A DNA stretch of 20,696 bases from Apostichopus parvimensis (GCA_000934455.1 KN888745.1:14313-35008), one strand, 5' to 3'. Positions 9,206-20,322 are shown, counted from the stretch's first letter. The notes: a model not told the origin generated them from the sequence alone. Made by a program: numbers and translations.

Positions 9206-10831
9206 GAATTGTTGTCATCACACTAAAGGAATGGCTGAAGGAAGTGTACAACCTGTCCAGGAACTAATTCTTAGACAAGAAATGTTGCAAAATGGCTTGG
9301 ATAATCAGAACGGTAAGAAACCATCCCAAATTTATAAATCTGTCCTTCCTGCGAATGTTACCGGTGAACTTTTCAGCTCCCTCAAAAATGGACACTCAAA
9401 CTTAAAAACTGCTGAGACCAGCAGATCCAGGAGTTCGCTGAATGAAGAAGCAGGTAGGTCTACAGTGGAGGGGAGAGCAATAGCTTCCAACTCATCTCCT
9501 CTCCTGGATAAAACTCCAACAGGATCAACCCAATTAGATGGTAGTAGTTCTTCCGGAAGCGCAAATATGCAAACGGTTCCACCTGTAGTACCCGACAAAC
9601 CCTCTCGGAGTGGCAATTCTCAGTCAAAAGGGCCCCTTGGAAGGTCTCTACCTCCAGTTCCTCCTCCAAAGAGTTGGACGACACAGGACAGCCAGGATTA
9701 TGAAGAAAGTGACCAGATACCTGGAACACAGACACTCCCACCGATAAAATCCAAACCAGTATTGAATACTAAACTCCATCATGATGAGACATCCGTACAT
9801 GATTTAAGTGAAAATGAACATGAAGAGACTCAGGGAACACCCAACGTTGGTACCAAAAAGACGGGGGCATTGGTAGCTTCCTTTGAACAGACTGTGGTAG
9901 GCACAAGTAACGGTCAGGTTGGTTCTACTATAGGTGCTGCCGATGATCAGAGACAGAGTCATGTTCACCATGATGATGTAAATAAAGCTTCAAACTCAGG
10001 TGTTGACGACAACAGTCATTCTCATGGAATGGAAAGTCTGAGAACAATTGACCCTTCCCAAAAAGGTCATTATAAGGAAACATACATCGATCATTCAGTG
10101 TCCTCATTGAGCACAGATGGGGATGGTGACGACATCGGAGACGATGTGGTGGACGATCCATTTCTCATCGGAAAGAAAAAAGGACGACATCAGCGTAGGA
10201 GAGATACCTCTGGAGAGGAAAATAGAAATATCGGATACTTCTCCCAGACCAATGTCGACGAGGGAGATAGCATTATTGAAGATGAAGGACTAATGCCTGA
10301 TGTACCCATCATTAAGGTGGAAGATTATGGTGATCTTTCAAAAGAAACTTCTGTATCTAATCAAGAACCGTCTGATGGCGACACAGTATATCACAGTATC
10401 GATGCGAATAGAGACACACCACATCAAGAAGAGGATGATCTGTCTCCTGGTTTATCAGGTACAAAGGGACTGTTAATGGTGGGAAGTGCCGCTTATGAGG
10501 AAGATGATTATGGTGATCATGACGATGATGATGAGGAGGAGGAGGAGGAGGAGGAGGAGGAGGAGGAGGATAATGAGGAAGGTGGATATGATGATCAGAG
10601 TGATTTCTCAGAGGATGAGGATATGAGAGACATTGAAGATGAGGAGATAATGGAACAAGCTAATGATTCCTTGGAGGAGTTAGGAGAAGGGGAGTTGGAT
10701 GTGAATGAGGAGGATGGGTATGAACAGAGTAGGGAAGAAATTGAGGAGATGATTGATGAGGGTGAAGAGAAAGATTTCACCATGCCAGTGTCCATGGAGG
10801 AGGGACTTGCATATCTTGGCATATTTTCAAG
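9206..10831 (+). CDS. Large acidic disordered exon, possible cassette of the Slp-type gene
   Basis: A single 1626-bp open exon. A weak acceptor (ACATTATTGTAG) ends at 9205 and a strong donor GTAAGT begins at 10832. The open frame is closed by a stop just upstream (TGA 9192) and by the TAA inside the donor. Entry and exit are both phase 2, as in the neighbouring exons. Its first ATG at 9231 has G at -3 and +4. Numbered from that Met, the protein has a class I SH3-ligand motif RSLPPVP (138-144), an NLS-like basic cluster KKKGRHQRRR (about 315-325), and a very acidic tail from about 423. The tail has twelve Glu encoded by pure GAG (435-446). It has no transmembrane segment or folded domain I recognise, and is rich in Ser, Asp, Glu and Gly. 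Some Slp-family genes, such as fly bitesize, have large unstructured exons, but I see no sequence similarity. It could also belong to a separate nested gene. Confidence 0.65.
10533..10568 (+). repeat. (GAG)12 trinucleotide run in coding sequence
   Basis: Twelve perfect GAG codons, preceded by GAT codons, encode Glu435-446 of the acidic exon. The run is uninterrupted and so is likely to vary in length between individuals while keeping the frame. Confidence 0.95.
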
Positions 10832-10898
10832 GTAAGTCAGGAAAATGTTTTCATGAGGTCTTTCTCTGTACGAGCAGATTCTGTATTACTGTCTGTAG

Positions 10899-10986
10899 AT
10901 AGAGTTGTAACTTAATACTTGTAGTGTATCAGCAGTGTCTGGATAGAGTTGTAACTTAATACTTGTAGTGTATCAGCAGTGACTGG
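10899..10986. repeat. Two-copy 44-bp tandem repeat
   Basis: ATAGAGTTGTAACTTAATAC and the following CTTGTAGTGTATCAGCAGTG occur twice with a 44-bp step, the second copy starting at 10943. The copies differ at only one or two positions, so the duplication is recent. It lies about 70 bp after the donor of the acidic exon. Confidence 0.92.
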
Positions 10987-11072
10987 ATGGAAATGTTATC
11001 ATCTTGGAGCTAATAGGTCTTATTGTTACACATAGGAGACATGGTAGGTATGTAATGGTAGGTATTAGACCG

Positions 11073-11195
11073 TTAATGTAAGGCCAACAAACCCTGTATA
11101 TGTTAATGAAAGGCCAACAGACCCTGTAGATGTTAATGTACATTAAGGCCAACAAACCCTGTAGATGTTAATGTAAGGCCAACAAATCCATAGAC
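11073..11195. repeat. Four-copy 30-bp tandem repeat
   Basis: The unit GTTAATGTAAGGCCAACAAA plus CCCTGTAGAT recurs at about 11073, 11103, 11133 and 11169. The third copy carries a small internal insertion (TACATT). The minus-strand frame at 10973-11155 is translated repeat, not a gene. Confidence 0.9.
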
Positions 11196-12341
11196 TTGAG
11201 GAATTGTCAATTACTGTATCTGACATGATGGTAACTTTAAAGATTGTATTAGATATCTGCGTTGTATATGCTGCAACAGTTGACTGTACATACTACTGAT
11301 CAAAGTCTTAGCATGTATCTAGAGTTTACATGTAGATCGCTAGGAAAAATCTGTCACTGAACTGGCTACCAGCACATTGCATGTTTTCAAACAGTTCTAA
11401 AGAAACTCCCTGACACACCTGGTTGAAATATTGCTTGCTGATTTTTATTGAGAATTTGAATATGGTCGTGAATTTCAACCAGCCACAGTATATACTTGCA
11501 ATAAAGTCAGACATGATATGGTCATTTCTCAATGCAGCTGTAGTAAACTCATCAACTGCAACACAGACCTCTGTTTTTTCCCCATAAAATGGAAGCATCT
11601 TATAAGAGTGTTCCAAAGACTTTTGTAACCAGTAGTAGCATTTGTAATACAGAAGTACTCAGCCAGTGAAGATGTCAGCAAATGATTCTACTTACTGTAG
11701 GGATAGTATCTCATACCTTCAGATCAGCGATCTAGTTTATATGAAGTATTCAGTACTCAGTAGTACAGTGTCAAGTGGGTCTTTATGATATAGAGTTACT
11801 ATAGATTTGCTGGTACTATCGCAGATCTTTCAATGATAATGATAAAAGTAGGAATGGATTTTACCGTTGACCGCATCTTCATTTCAAACTGTTTGAAAAC
11901 GTACAATACCATCAGACTATACTGTAGTTTATAATAAAAGTTACCACGAGAAACGAACATTGAACAAAATAAGAATTGTCGTATATATTCATGTTCATTG
12001 CAGTGTTGACTACTCCAGCTACATAGCATCTGTTACTCAGGTCCTGCTGGAATAGAAACTATACATGCTACCTAATGAAATTAAATCCAGAATCTTCATT
12101 ACACTTCCTCAAAGCTGCTGTACGGCTTATGGATTTTTGAAATCACCAGATGTGTAGACCTCATTAATCAACCAAAAAAGAACTGTTATACCAATCATTA
12201 CTGTCACATGTCACACTTTGATTAATGACACAGGTTTACTTGCTGATGAATCTGTCAATTATGTTTGGTGTTGACTGTGATATAGAACATTCATGTTTTA
12301 TAGACTGTTGTAACTTGACATGTTTAACATGCATGTCTTAA

Positions 12342-12371
12342 TTGTTACGTAATGTCTGTTGTTACGTAATG
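12342..12371. promoter_or_regulatory. Paired TTACGTAA sites
   Basis: TTGTTACGTAATG occurs twice, with TTACGTAA at 12345-12352 and 12362-12369, 17 bp apart. TTACGTAA is the consensus of PAR-bZIP and E4BP4-type factors. The pair may equally be a short tandem duplication without function. Confidence 0.25.
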
Positions 12372-15300
12372 ATCTGTGACTTACAAACAATCACAGACTA
12401 ATGTACAATACAGGAATGGCTTTGACCTCATAGTATTTATTGTACATTCTTGTATGCATGTACTGCATATATACAGTACATAAACCTTACTTACTGTACA
12501 GTGTTTTCTTGAGATTGATTCAGAATTATTTTGTTTTGTAATTAAGATCCCTGATCCTAGATTGCCGAGCCATCAGTGTTTCCTAATCTCCATTTGCTCA
12601 CTTAGTACAGTTTAACCCGTTAGTTACACCCTGCTGTGAAGATCAGTTGGTGAATTATATGAAGTGGAGTTAAGTCTGTAGTTTACACTCATGTATGTGT
12701 GCAGAATAATTTGATGTAATTAGCCCTTTATGAATACAACCTTCAGGTACAGTACTTGTGTCGGTAATATATCGTCAGCCTAACAGTTCCTTTACTGAAA
12801 TTAAAAGTAACATTTCCTAGTGTCATATTCTGAGAATGTCTTGAGAACAATGAATGAATCATTCAGCTTTCTTACCTTAATGATGTTCAAGCATCAAGAA
12901 TTGTTCATAGTCATTTTATTACATTCATTTTATACATGATCAATGGCATGGTTTTGATTAATATTATCCTTTTGAATATATTAAAACCATTTTATTAGTA
13001 TATTTGTCAGTATGAATCTATGTAGCTGCTGTAGGCTGTATCATATAACCTGGCAGTCTTGCATTACAGGTGTACTATAAGCTATGACACGTACAGTAGT
13101 ATTAAAACAACTCTGCTTGAACAACTCTTTTGATGGTAGATCTGTTTGATGGTTTTCCAAAGAAAGAACGTGCCACTCATTTTAACTTCTCCGTGTCATT
13201 CAAGGTCATAGGGCTCTCATTGCTAAATTGTCGTGTCAAGGCTCAGAGTATTGTTCTGTTGTTTCAAATATTATTGTGAGGTTTTAATGGTTCTGATTGT
13301 CTGCTATATAAGAGGAACTTGCAATTTATTTGAAAAACTGTGTCCAGTAAGACTCATGAGATGCTGGCGAATGAGATGGAGAACACTGTATGTGATTTGA
13401 CTTGTTAAGTTAGTACACACAGTTTGTATTATAATGCTACCATATACATGTATTATACACTATGGATGCCTGGTGATTCAAAGTTTGTACTCATCACATT
13501 CATGCTCATGGTTTGCATCCAACATATAGCTGGTTTAGGTTATAAGGTATTCTGCCTCTCTGATTGTAAATGTTTCAAGGGAAACTGTCATCATTTGCTA
13601 AGTACTGTACAATGTACAGCTTCTAACTAATCCACTAGATGTGTCTAGAGTGCTCTTTAATTCCTACCAAGGAACACCATGACAACATATTGTAAGCTCT
13701 TCTCTTTGTAGGGCTACCTTGATACTCTTAATCTGATTCTTGCCTGATTCACTGGAAAGGCTAGTTTTGTGTAGTATCCAACTTGTTATATCTTTAAAGC
13801 TGCTTTCTGTGTTGGGCTACAGTAGGTACCTTTGTGTCACTCAGAGTACTATGTAATTTACTCCTAGGTAAAGATGTAACGAGATAGCTGGCACTGTATC
13901 CATCAAAGAGATATTTAGAATAGGTTACAACCAGTTACTGTACCTCTCTGAACATCAGTGGTATGACAGGCTACAGCTTGCCTGTGATTGGTTGGTAGAA
14001 GTGGACTGCAGAGAGTCTGCTAGTCATACAGAACAGAGGAAGAGGTTGCCACCTTTAATGTTACATTTTAATGTTAAATCCTTAGGTTAATTTTCCACAC
14101 AAGCAAACAAATCTGCCAAAACATACAAGTATATGTTATTTTGGATCAATCAACTTAGTTGAAATTTACTTTTGGATGGTTTCTTCTCTCAGCTCATGAG
14201 AGATGGTGCATACTTGATAAAGTTTGTAATCCCATGCACTCCATAGCTCAGAGTAACCTTCGGCATGCCTTTGGTGCCCCCTATCCATATGCCATAATGC
14301 CCCTAATGCTCATTTGTTACTGCATGACAGCAACAATTGCCATACCCCTACATACTGTAGTCAATGCATATGTAAGTACAATATATTTCATCTGTAGAAA
14401 AGAGCAAAGTAATTTATGGTTAGAATGGGATTTGAACCAGTAGTTCTAGCCTTGTCTAAATATTTCCCAATCAGTTTTCCCTTATTTTTCATGTACTTTA
14501 ACAAATTTCCTCCTCACAGTTTTCAAACACATTTCATATCGATATACAGCAAGTGCATTCTGGATTCTCTGATATATTTTCAGCCTGTCTTGCAATTAGC
14601 TTACCTGATTGAATTATAATACATTTCATCCATTTTCATGATCAGTGGATGTTTCTTACTTCTCTCCATTCTCTCCTTCATTCATCTATCATGGTTTTCA
14701 TCTCACACGGATCACTCACTTCTTGTGGATCATACAGTCTTAACCAGTAAGATATTCATGCATGCACAACATGTTTCATTGGTGTTAAAGTTATATCTGT
14801 CAGAGCCTTCACTCTTCAATTATCCACAAATCTAAAAAGCACTCAAATTACACTTGCAAGATATATATAAACCAAATTTCATCATAACGTAAAAAATGTT
14901 TGCAAACAGTATTGGCACGTCTAAATATCTAGAATGGAGAATACTTTTCTTTGAAACAGTTTTTAACCTATGTATCATGAAAATTGATAAGGCACTTTTA
15001 ATCTGTGTCATGTTGAGATTGTAAATCACATTCACAATGCATGCAAGTCAAATATATGGTGTTTCAAACACATGATTTTTATGCAATATACAGTATATAC
15101 ATTTTATTCAAGTTTTTAACTATTGAAAGTGATAAAAAAGAACAGTAGTTTATGACTTTTTGATACTTGATCCATTCAATGAAAAGTTGAATTGTGGATA
15201 ATAATGTAATCTGCTTGTTGTAGAAATTTCATACCATTGTTGAAGGTATGTATACAGCATGTGTATCAGTTAGTAGATAGGCTTTAAGCAAACAGCATTA

Positions 15301-16057
15301 CAGAGCAATGTACTAATGTTTAGAATTATCAGTGATATGGAACTATATATGGTGCTGAATGACTGGATAAATATCCATGGATATATTTGTAAATTCAATG
15401 GTAGTATAGACATTCAACCATCAAACCCTTCTATAGGAGAAACACAGTGTAATTATTATTCATGAGAGAATATCATTTGTTGGTATGGAAGTTCTATGGT
15501 GCCAGCTACTGTAAGTACTGTTAATAGTTATATGTCCCCACAAACAGTGTACTTTTTGTGAAGGAGTTATTATTTTCTTGTTTATTCTTTTTGTATTCTG
15601 TAATGTCATGCTGTTTACTTGTATCATGCTTACATGTTCTATGCTGAAATATATATCCCTTTTGTAATATTCTGTATCGGATACCCAAATTGCAATAAGG
15701 TAGTGCAGGTCCTATGTACGATAATCACCACCCTTCAGGTACCTAACACAGATTTGTAATGGTGGAGGAGGAGGGGGGTCAGGTCAATGTTCAGTGGTGA
15801 TGAAAATGCTGCCTGTGGGAAAACCATGTCTTTATGAAAGCCATTGATTTAAAAAATATAGTAAGTGTTCCATGTTGCCACAGTATAGTTGTAGCAGATC
15901 ACCAAAGAAGCAAATAAAGCTAATATAAGAAAACAAGCAAATGTGCTACTCAATTGGGGATTTTTCGGTACAGAATATTACCCTCTGTCTGATGGTGAGG
16001 CATTGAAATAATTTCAATGATCTTTCAATGATCTTTGTCTTGTGTTAAATGTCAAAT

Positions 16058-16604
16058 AGCTATATATCATTTTAAATACCTTTGCATGTAATGATGAAGG
16101 TCTTTGTAGTGATATTACTACACAATATCACACCTGCACACAGCTATACAGTATTGCAGCAGCTATATATCATTTTAAATACCTTTACATGTAGTGATGG
16201 AGATCTTTGTAGTGATATTACTTCACAATATCACTCCTGCACACAGCTACTGTATACATTATTGCAGCAGCTACATAATTTTAAATACCTTTACATGTAA
16301 TGGTGGAGTTTTTTTGTAGTGATATTACTACACAACCTCACACCTGCACAGCTATACAGTATTGCAACAGCTATATCATATTAAATACCTTTACATGTAG
16401 TGATGGAGGTCTTGATATTACTACACAATATCACTCCTGCACACATCTATACAGTATTGCAGCAGCTATATCATTTTAAATACCTAGGTACATGTAATGA
16501 TGGCGGTCGTTTTAGTGATATTACTACACAATATCACACCTGCACACAGCTATACAGTATTGCAGGCTCAGCTATATATCATTTTAAATACCTTTACATC
16601 TAAT
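16058..16604. repeat. Tandem array of about 100 bp, five units
   Basis: The block ATCATTTTAAATACCTTTAC-ATGTARTGATGGAGGTCTTTG, followed by GTGATATTACTACACAATATC and a CACCTGCACACAGCTATACA segment, recurs. The CATGTA anchors lie at about 16085, 16188, 16294, 16394 and 16491, and a partial unit closes the array near 16600. Unit length varies from about 97 to 106 bp. The plus-strand frames at 16082-16300 and 16400-16603 are the repeat translated. Confidence 0.92.
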
Positions 16605-17029
16605 TTTTGTTACATTTTTGAAGCAGACCTTGACCAGAATTGATTCAGTTTTTCATGTGCCCTGTGCTATACTGAACAGTATGTGGTAGGTAGTAGCTGT
16701 ACTGTGTGCAATACCAAGCTTGGATGATTCACTGTGTTGTGCATGATATAGTATTAAGCACCTTTCCTGTTTCAGTACCTTAATTTAGTACTATAATGCC
16801 AAATATAGCAGTGGCCTTTGTGAAGCAAACATGAGAGGTACATGGTAGGTACAATATGTACTTATGAAACACATCTAATCTGGCTAAGCTGTTTCATTTG
16901 AGTGGTTGAGATGAATGGAGCAGAGCTAGTGGGTTTTACTATATTTATTCAGGAATTTATATCCAAACTATGTTTAATGCAAAACTTTCAAATGTTTCCA
17001 TGGCTGGCTTATGGTCAGTATGCAAGGCT

Positions 17030-17854
17030 ATTTAACTTAGGGTTTGGCCGGGAAATACCGCCTGTTTTTTCTTGTCCGGGAAATATTATCCACAGGTGGG
17101 AAATACTGGGAAATGTTAGGACATATTTAACAACTGAATGTTCTACATGTAGTTCTTTATTCATGCTAAAGTAATTATATAACAGCAACTTATACCAAAG
17201 TACCCAGAAATGACAAAAAAGAGGTATATAATCAAAACTTGTAGGTACGTCTTATGTTCAAATCCTGTAAAAGCAATACTGACCAAGACATGTTTCGAAT
17301 TCAAATTATGAAAACTTTTCAACTTTTCCTCCCAACTTTTTTTATATGAAAACAATTGACTGTAGTCAATGCTATTCGTGGATGAAAATCTGAATTTTTT
17401 AAATCTGGAAAGATATGTTGCAGTTATTCAAAAAGTTTTAGTGGCGAGGTCATCACAGGTCAGTCAATGTCCACTGCTCTAGCTCTCAAAAATCTAGAGC
17501 ACATGACCAGTTTTTGCACCATTTTGCAGACCAAGTCTATTCCGTAGTTTAGTTTGTATTGTCCCAAAGTTGGAGATGACTCGCTCAATAGGTGCAGAGC
17601 TGGTTGGGTAGGAACTTCTTTAATTAGAGGAATTATTAGATGAACCAAATCAGTAAGTTATACTATAATTGATCCTTACTGGATAAGAGACACTATTTCA
17701 TGGAAATCAGTGTAATTAGTGATCACTTAACTATAGTTGTTTTTTATCACATGATTGTGTATTCACCAGTATTTCCTGGTTTTTCCCAGTATTTACCATT
17801 CTTTCCTGGTATTTCTGAATATTTCCCCAGAGATGTCCAACCTCTGAGTTAAAT
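17030..17854. mobile_element. Probable 825-bp inverted-repeat element
   Basis: The left end ATTTAACTTAGGGTTTGG matches the reverse complement of the right end, ATTTAACTCAGAGGTTGG, at 15 of 18 positions. Both arms then carry GGGAAATA and GGGAAATACTGGGAAA-type words pointing inward (17046-17115 on the + strand; 17765-17830 on the - strand). The interior has two short minus-strand frames (17161-17355 and 17460-17648) with no transposase motif I recognise. No target duplication is evident outside the arms. It could be a decayed non-autonomous DNA transposon. Confidence 0.45.
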
Positions 17855-19097
17855 CAGTTATTTGTCCCACTAATGATGTTAATGAGTGACTTTATTGATA
17901 AAGTATATTGCCTTTGTTTTTCCACAAACGTGACAGTGAGATTGAAAGGTACAGTGTAGTATAATTATACATCGTGTGTTATATTAATTGCTTTGTTTGG
18001 CACAACTACATGCATTACTATATATGCACTATGCACTATTTGGTAATAGGATATATTTTTAAAATTGCATGAGAAAGATAAAGGTTTACATGGGATACAA
18101 AGTCCCCAGCTTTAACCAATGAGCAAAAAACTAAAATTTAAGCCATTAGATATTCCTGTCGAATGTGAAAGACATTCATTGGCTAAAAGCTATACAAATT
18201 CACAGAGAGTTCAGGAAAGTATTATATGCTGTCTCTAAGCTTTGAAGGTTTGCCTGAAGATCTGACAGGGTTGAGAAGCTTACTTTGAGAACGCCTTTGC
18301 GCTAGTGGGCACTAAAATTGGCACTAAAAACTACATGCACTAAAGTTGACCAAAAATTGCAGAAAGATACATATCTGATATCTGTCCCTTTCATAGACTG
18401 CTGTCAATCACTATACCAACAAAATTAAAAATTTTTAATTGTTATATAATATCCCACTTTGCTCTTTTAATTTACTTATATTGAATGATGTGTATATAAT
18501 TTTATTTTCATCACCTCGGTACTGAAGTTATGTATCTTGTCTCCACTAACTCTATAACTCATATCACTACTAACATTTTAATACCAAGTAACCTTGTTTG
18601 GTGTGTCAGATTCAAGTTGGTTTATGCACTATATCATTATACTTTTATAATCACTTGACAACATCCCTTCATACCCAGTTTTCATATAACTTGATTTAAA
18701 TGGTGATCATTGTGTATCAGATTTTTGTGAATTCTCTAACAAGCTAACCACCAGTCTGTTTTCTTCTCTTACTGTAGTAGTTGTGTTATATGTGGGTCTG
18801 AGTTGTAGTTGTGTTGTATGTGGTTCTCTGAGTTCAGTTGTTTATGTTTGCATGTGAAGTAAGTTACCTGGGTGATGACTGTTGCATGTCCATCATACTG
18901 TTTGTGCCTTGATGTAGTTTATCTGGGGCATTTCCCAATATTTATTATTTAATTTATATTGCTATACCTACCAAGTAGTCTGATGGATATTACCAGTGGG
19001 TGGACTAACATTGTTGTAGTTCAACATGATGAAATTGATGGAACTTCATATAAAATCCCACCAAAGCATCTTCGTTTGGCCATATAAATCAGTGTTG

Positions 19098-20045
19098 TAT
19101 TGTGTTTGTTCACAATCATGTGATGTGTTTGTCCCTGCCATAGTCTCCTATATCATCCATGTCATGTGGTTGTGTCCCATGTCATCTTTTGTCTACCAAT
19201 ACCAATCAATCGAATGTGCGGCACCATTTAATCGAATGTGCAGTACCGATCAATCAAATATTCGGTGTTATATATATTTGTCTGCCACCATATTCATGAT
19301 ATATTTGTCTGTCATCATGTCATGAGGTTGTCTCCCGTATCATCTGTTTGTCTTATATGTTTTTCTGCCACCATGTGATGTGCTTGTCTGTCATCATAAC
19401 ATGTGTATGCCTGTCATTATACCTTGTTTGTCTACAACAATGTTATATTTACTTCGTTCCTTGCTTACCTGTCTCCCCACAACCTTAGCACGCTCATTCT
19501 ACCGTGCCTAGAATGTCCTGGTAAACCTCCTCCGGTCACCCCCCTTCCTTCTCATTCTTCCATCCAAGGTGTCTAGATCGTTTTTTTCGAGCGGATTTTT
19601 CGAGCGGATTTTTCCACCATCCATTTTTTCCATCTTTACCATTTGTTTGTCCAAACCATATCATGAATGTATTTATCATGTCTTTGTCTATCCTCTATGC
19701 CATGTTTGTCTTCAGTGTCATGTGTTAGTCCATCATATCGTGTGTTTATCAAGGTTTTGTCGTCTATACAATGTGTTTGTCTACCATGTCATGCGTTTGT
19801 CCATCATATCATGTGTTTATCAAGTATTGTCTTCTATACAATGTGTTTGTCTTCCATGTCATGTGTCTGTCCATCATGTCATGTGTTTATAAAGTTTTTG
19901 TCTTTAATACTATGTGTTTGTCTTCCATGTCATGTGTCTGTCCATCATATCATGTGCTTATCAAGGTTTTGTCTTCTATACAATGTGTTTGTCTTCCATT
20001 CCATGTGTTTGTCCATCATCATATCATATCATATCATGTGTTTAA
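19098..20045. repeat. Pyrimidine-rich minisatellite with higher-order structure
   Basis: Degenerate units of about 20 bp, TGTTTGTCTNCCATGTCATG-like, fill this stretch, interrupted by a dispersed repeat at 19447-19614. From 19743 to about 20030 they form a higher-order unit of about 71 bp: GTTTATCAAGGTTTTGTCTTC with CTATACAATGT, then two 20-bp units. Copies start at 19743, 19815, 19885 and 19956. A 22-bp triplet (ACCAATCAATCGAATGTGCGGC-like) sits at 19195-19260. Three overlapping plus-strand frames (19569-20112) exist only because the unit lacks stops. The array ends about 50 bp before the zinc-finger exon acceptor. Confidence 0.9.
19447..19614. repeat. Dispersed repeat, copy 2
   Basis: This is the second copy of the repeat at 6957-7150, in the same orientation, lying within the pyrimidine-rich minisatellite. 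It shares the opening ATTTACTTCGTTCC and the block ACCTGTCTCCCCACAACCTT. Near its end CGAGCGGATTTTT is duplicated in tandem (19588-19613). The centre is shorter than in copy 1. Confidence 0.8.
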
Positions 20046-20097
20046 CATGTGCTTGTCTATACTCTATGTCATGTTCTGTTTGTTGATCTGTCTACAG

Positions 20098-20322
20098 GAA
20101 ACTGAAATCTGAATTACATCAACTCAGGAAGGAAGGGGCTGTCAAGACAGGAGGAGAGGAAAATGGAGACGAGAAGGTCTGTCACCGGTGTCGAAAGGAG
20201 CTTGGATTTTTCTTTGACTCAGGCGAGATTTGTTCCAAATGCAACAATAAAGTTTGCAATGACTGTCAAGTGTTCACACCTTCTGGCAAAAAATGGCTCT
20301 GTACTGTCTGTAATAAACAGTT
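20098..20322 (+). CDS. Slp-type Rab effector, zinc-finger exon
   Basis: A 225-bp phase 2-2 exon between the acceptor TCTGTCTACAG (ending 20097) and the donor GTAAGT (from 20323). Joined to 5429-5529 it supplies residues 34-108: first the end of the SHD helix (KLKSELHQLRKEGAVK), then a FYVE-like double zinc finger. All eight cysteines are present at 62, 65, 79, 82, 87, 90, 102 and 105, with spacing C-x2-C-x13-C-x2-C-x4-C-x2-C-x11-C-x2-C. The LGFFFDSG segment between the first two pairs and KKWLCTVC at the end resemble Sytl4/Sytl5 more than the Slac2 or rabphilin branches. In the family this finger packs between the two SHD helices and stabilises Rab27 binding; it does not bind phosphoinositide as true FYVE domains do. 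The second SHD helix with its Trp-Phe Rab contact and the C2 domains must lie to the right. The shorter frame at 20163-20381 is a shadow in another frame. Confidence 0.9.

Larger units (their letters stand above)
10832..20097 (+). other. Intron, second part
   Basis: This 9.3-kb stretch separates the acidic exon from the zinc-finger exon. I found no further exon with domain support. Short open frames at 11326-11616, 11799-12029, 13424-13630, 14159-14443, 14416-14619 and 14638-14835 lack recognisable motifs, and several open on TTG or GTG. It carries the repeats listed separately. The stretch 11200-16050 otherwise shows only AT-rich sequence, a paired TTACGTAA site near 12345 and scattered TACTGTA words. 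Confidence 0.6.

Noticed and set aside
9332..10822. Minus-strand frames opposite the acidic exon
   Set aside because: Antisense shadows; Ser-rich stretches simply mirror the GAG and GAT codons.
14428..14438. tRNA B-box-like word on the minus strand (GGTTCAAATCC)
   Set aside because: The T-stem pairs at only three of five positions and no matching acceptor strand or A-box lies at the right distance. At most a decayed tRNA-derived SINE; too weak to list.
17161..17648. Two minus-strand frames inside the inverted-repeat element as a transposase
   Set aside because: Both are about 62-64 codons, in separate pieces, without a DDE/RNase H or zinc-finger motif.
10832..20097. Acidic exon as an independent single-exon gene ending at TAA 10833-10835
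   Set aside because: The stop lies within a consensus GTAAGT donor whose phase fits the zinc-finger exon, so splicing is the simpler reading; not excluded without transcripts.
19569..20112. Cys/Ser/Val-rich overlapping frames in three phases
   Set aside because: All are translations of the same stop-free minisatellite; openness in several frames at once argues against coding.
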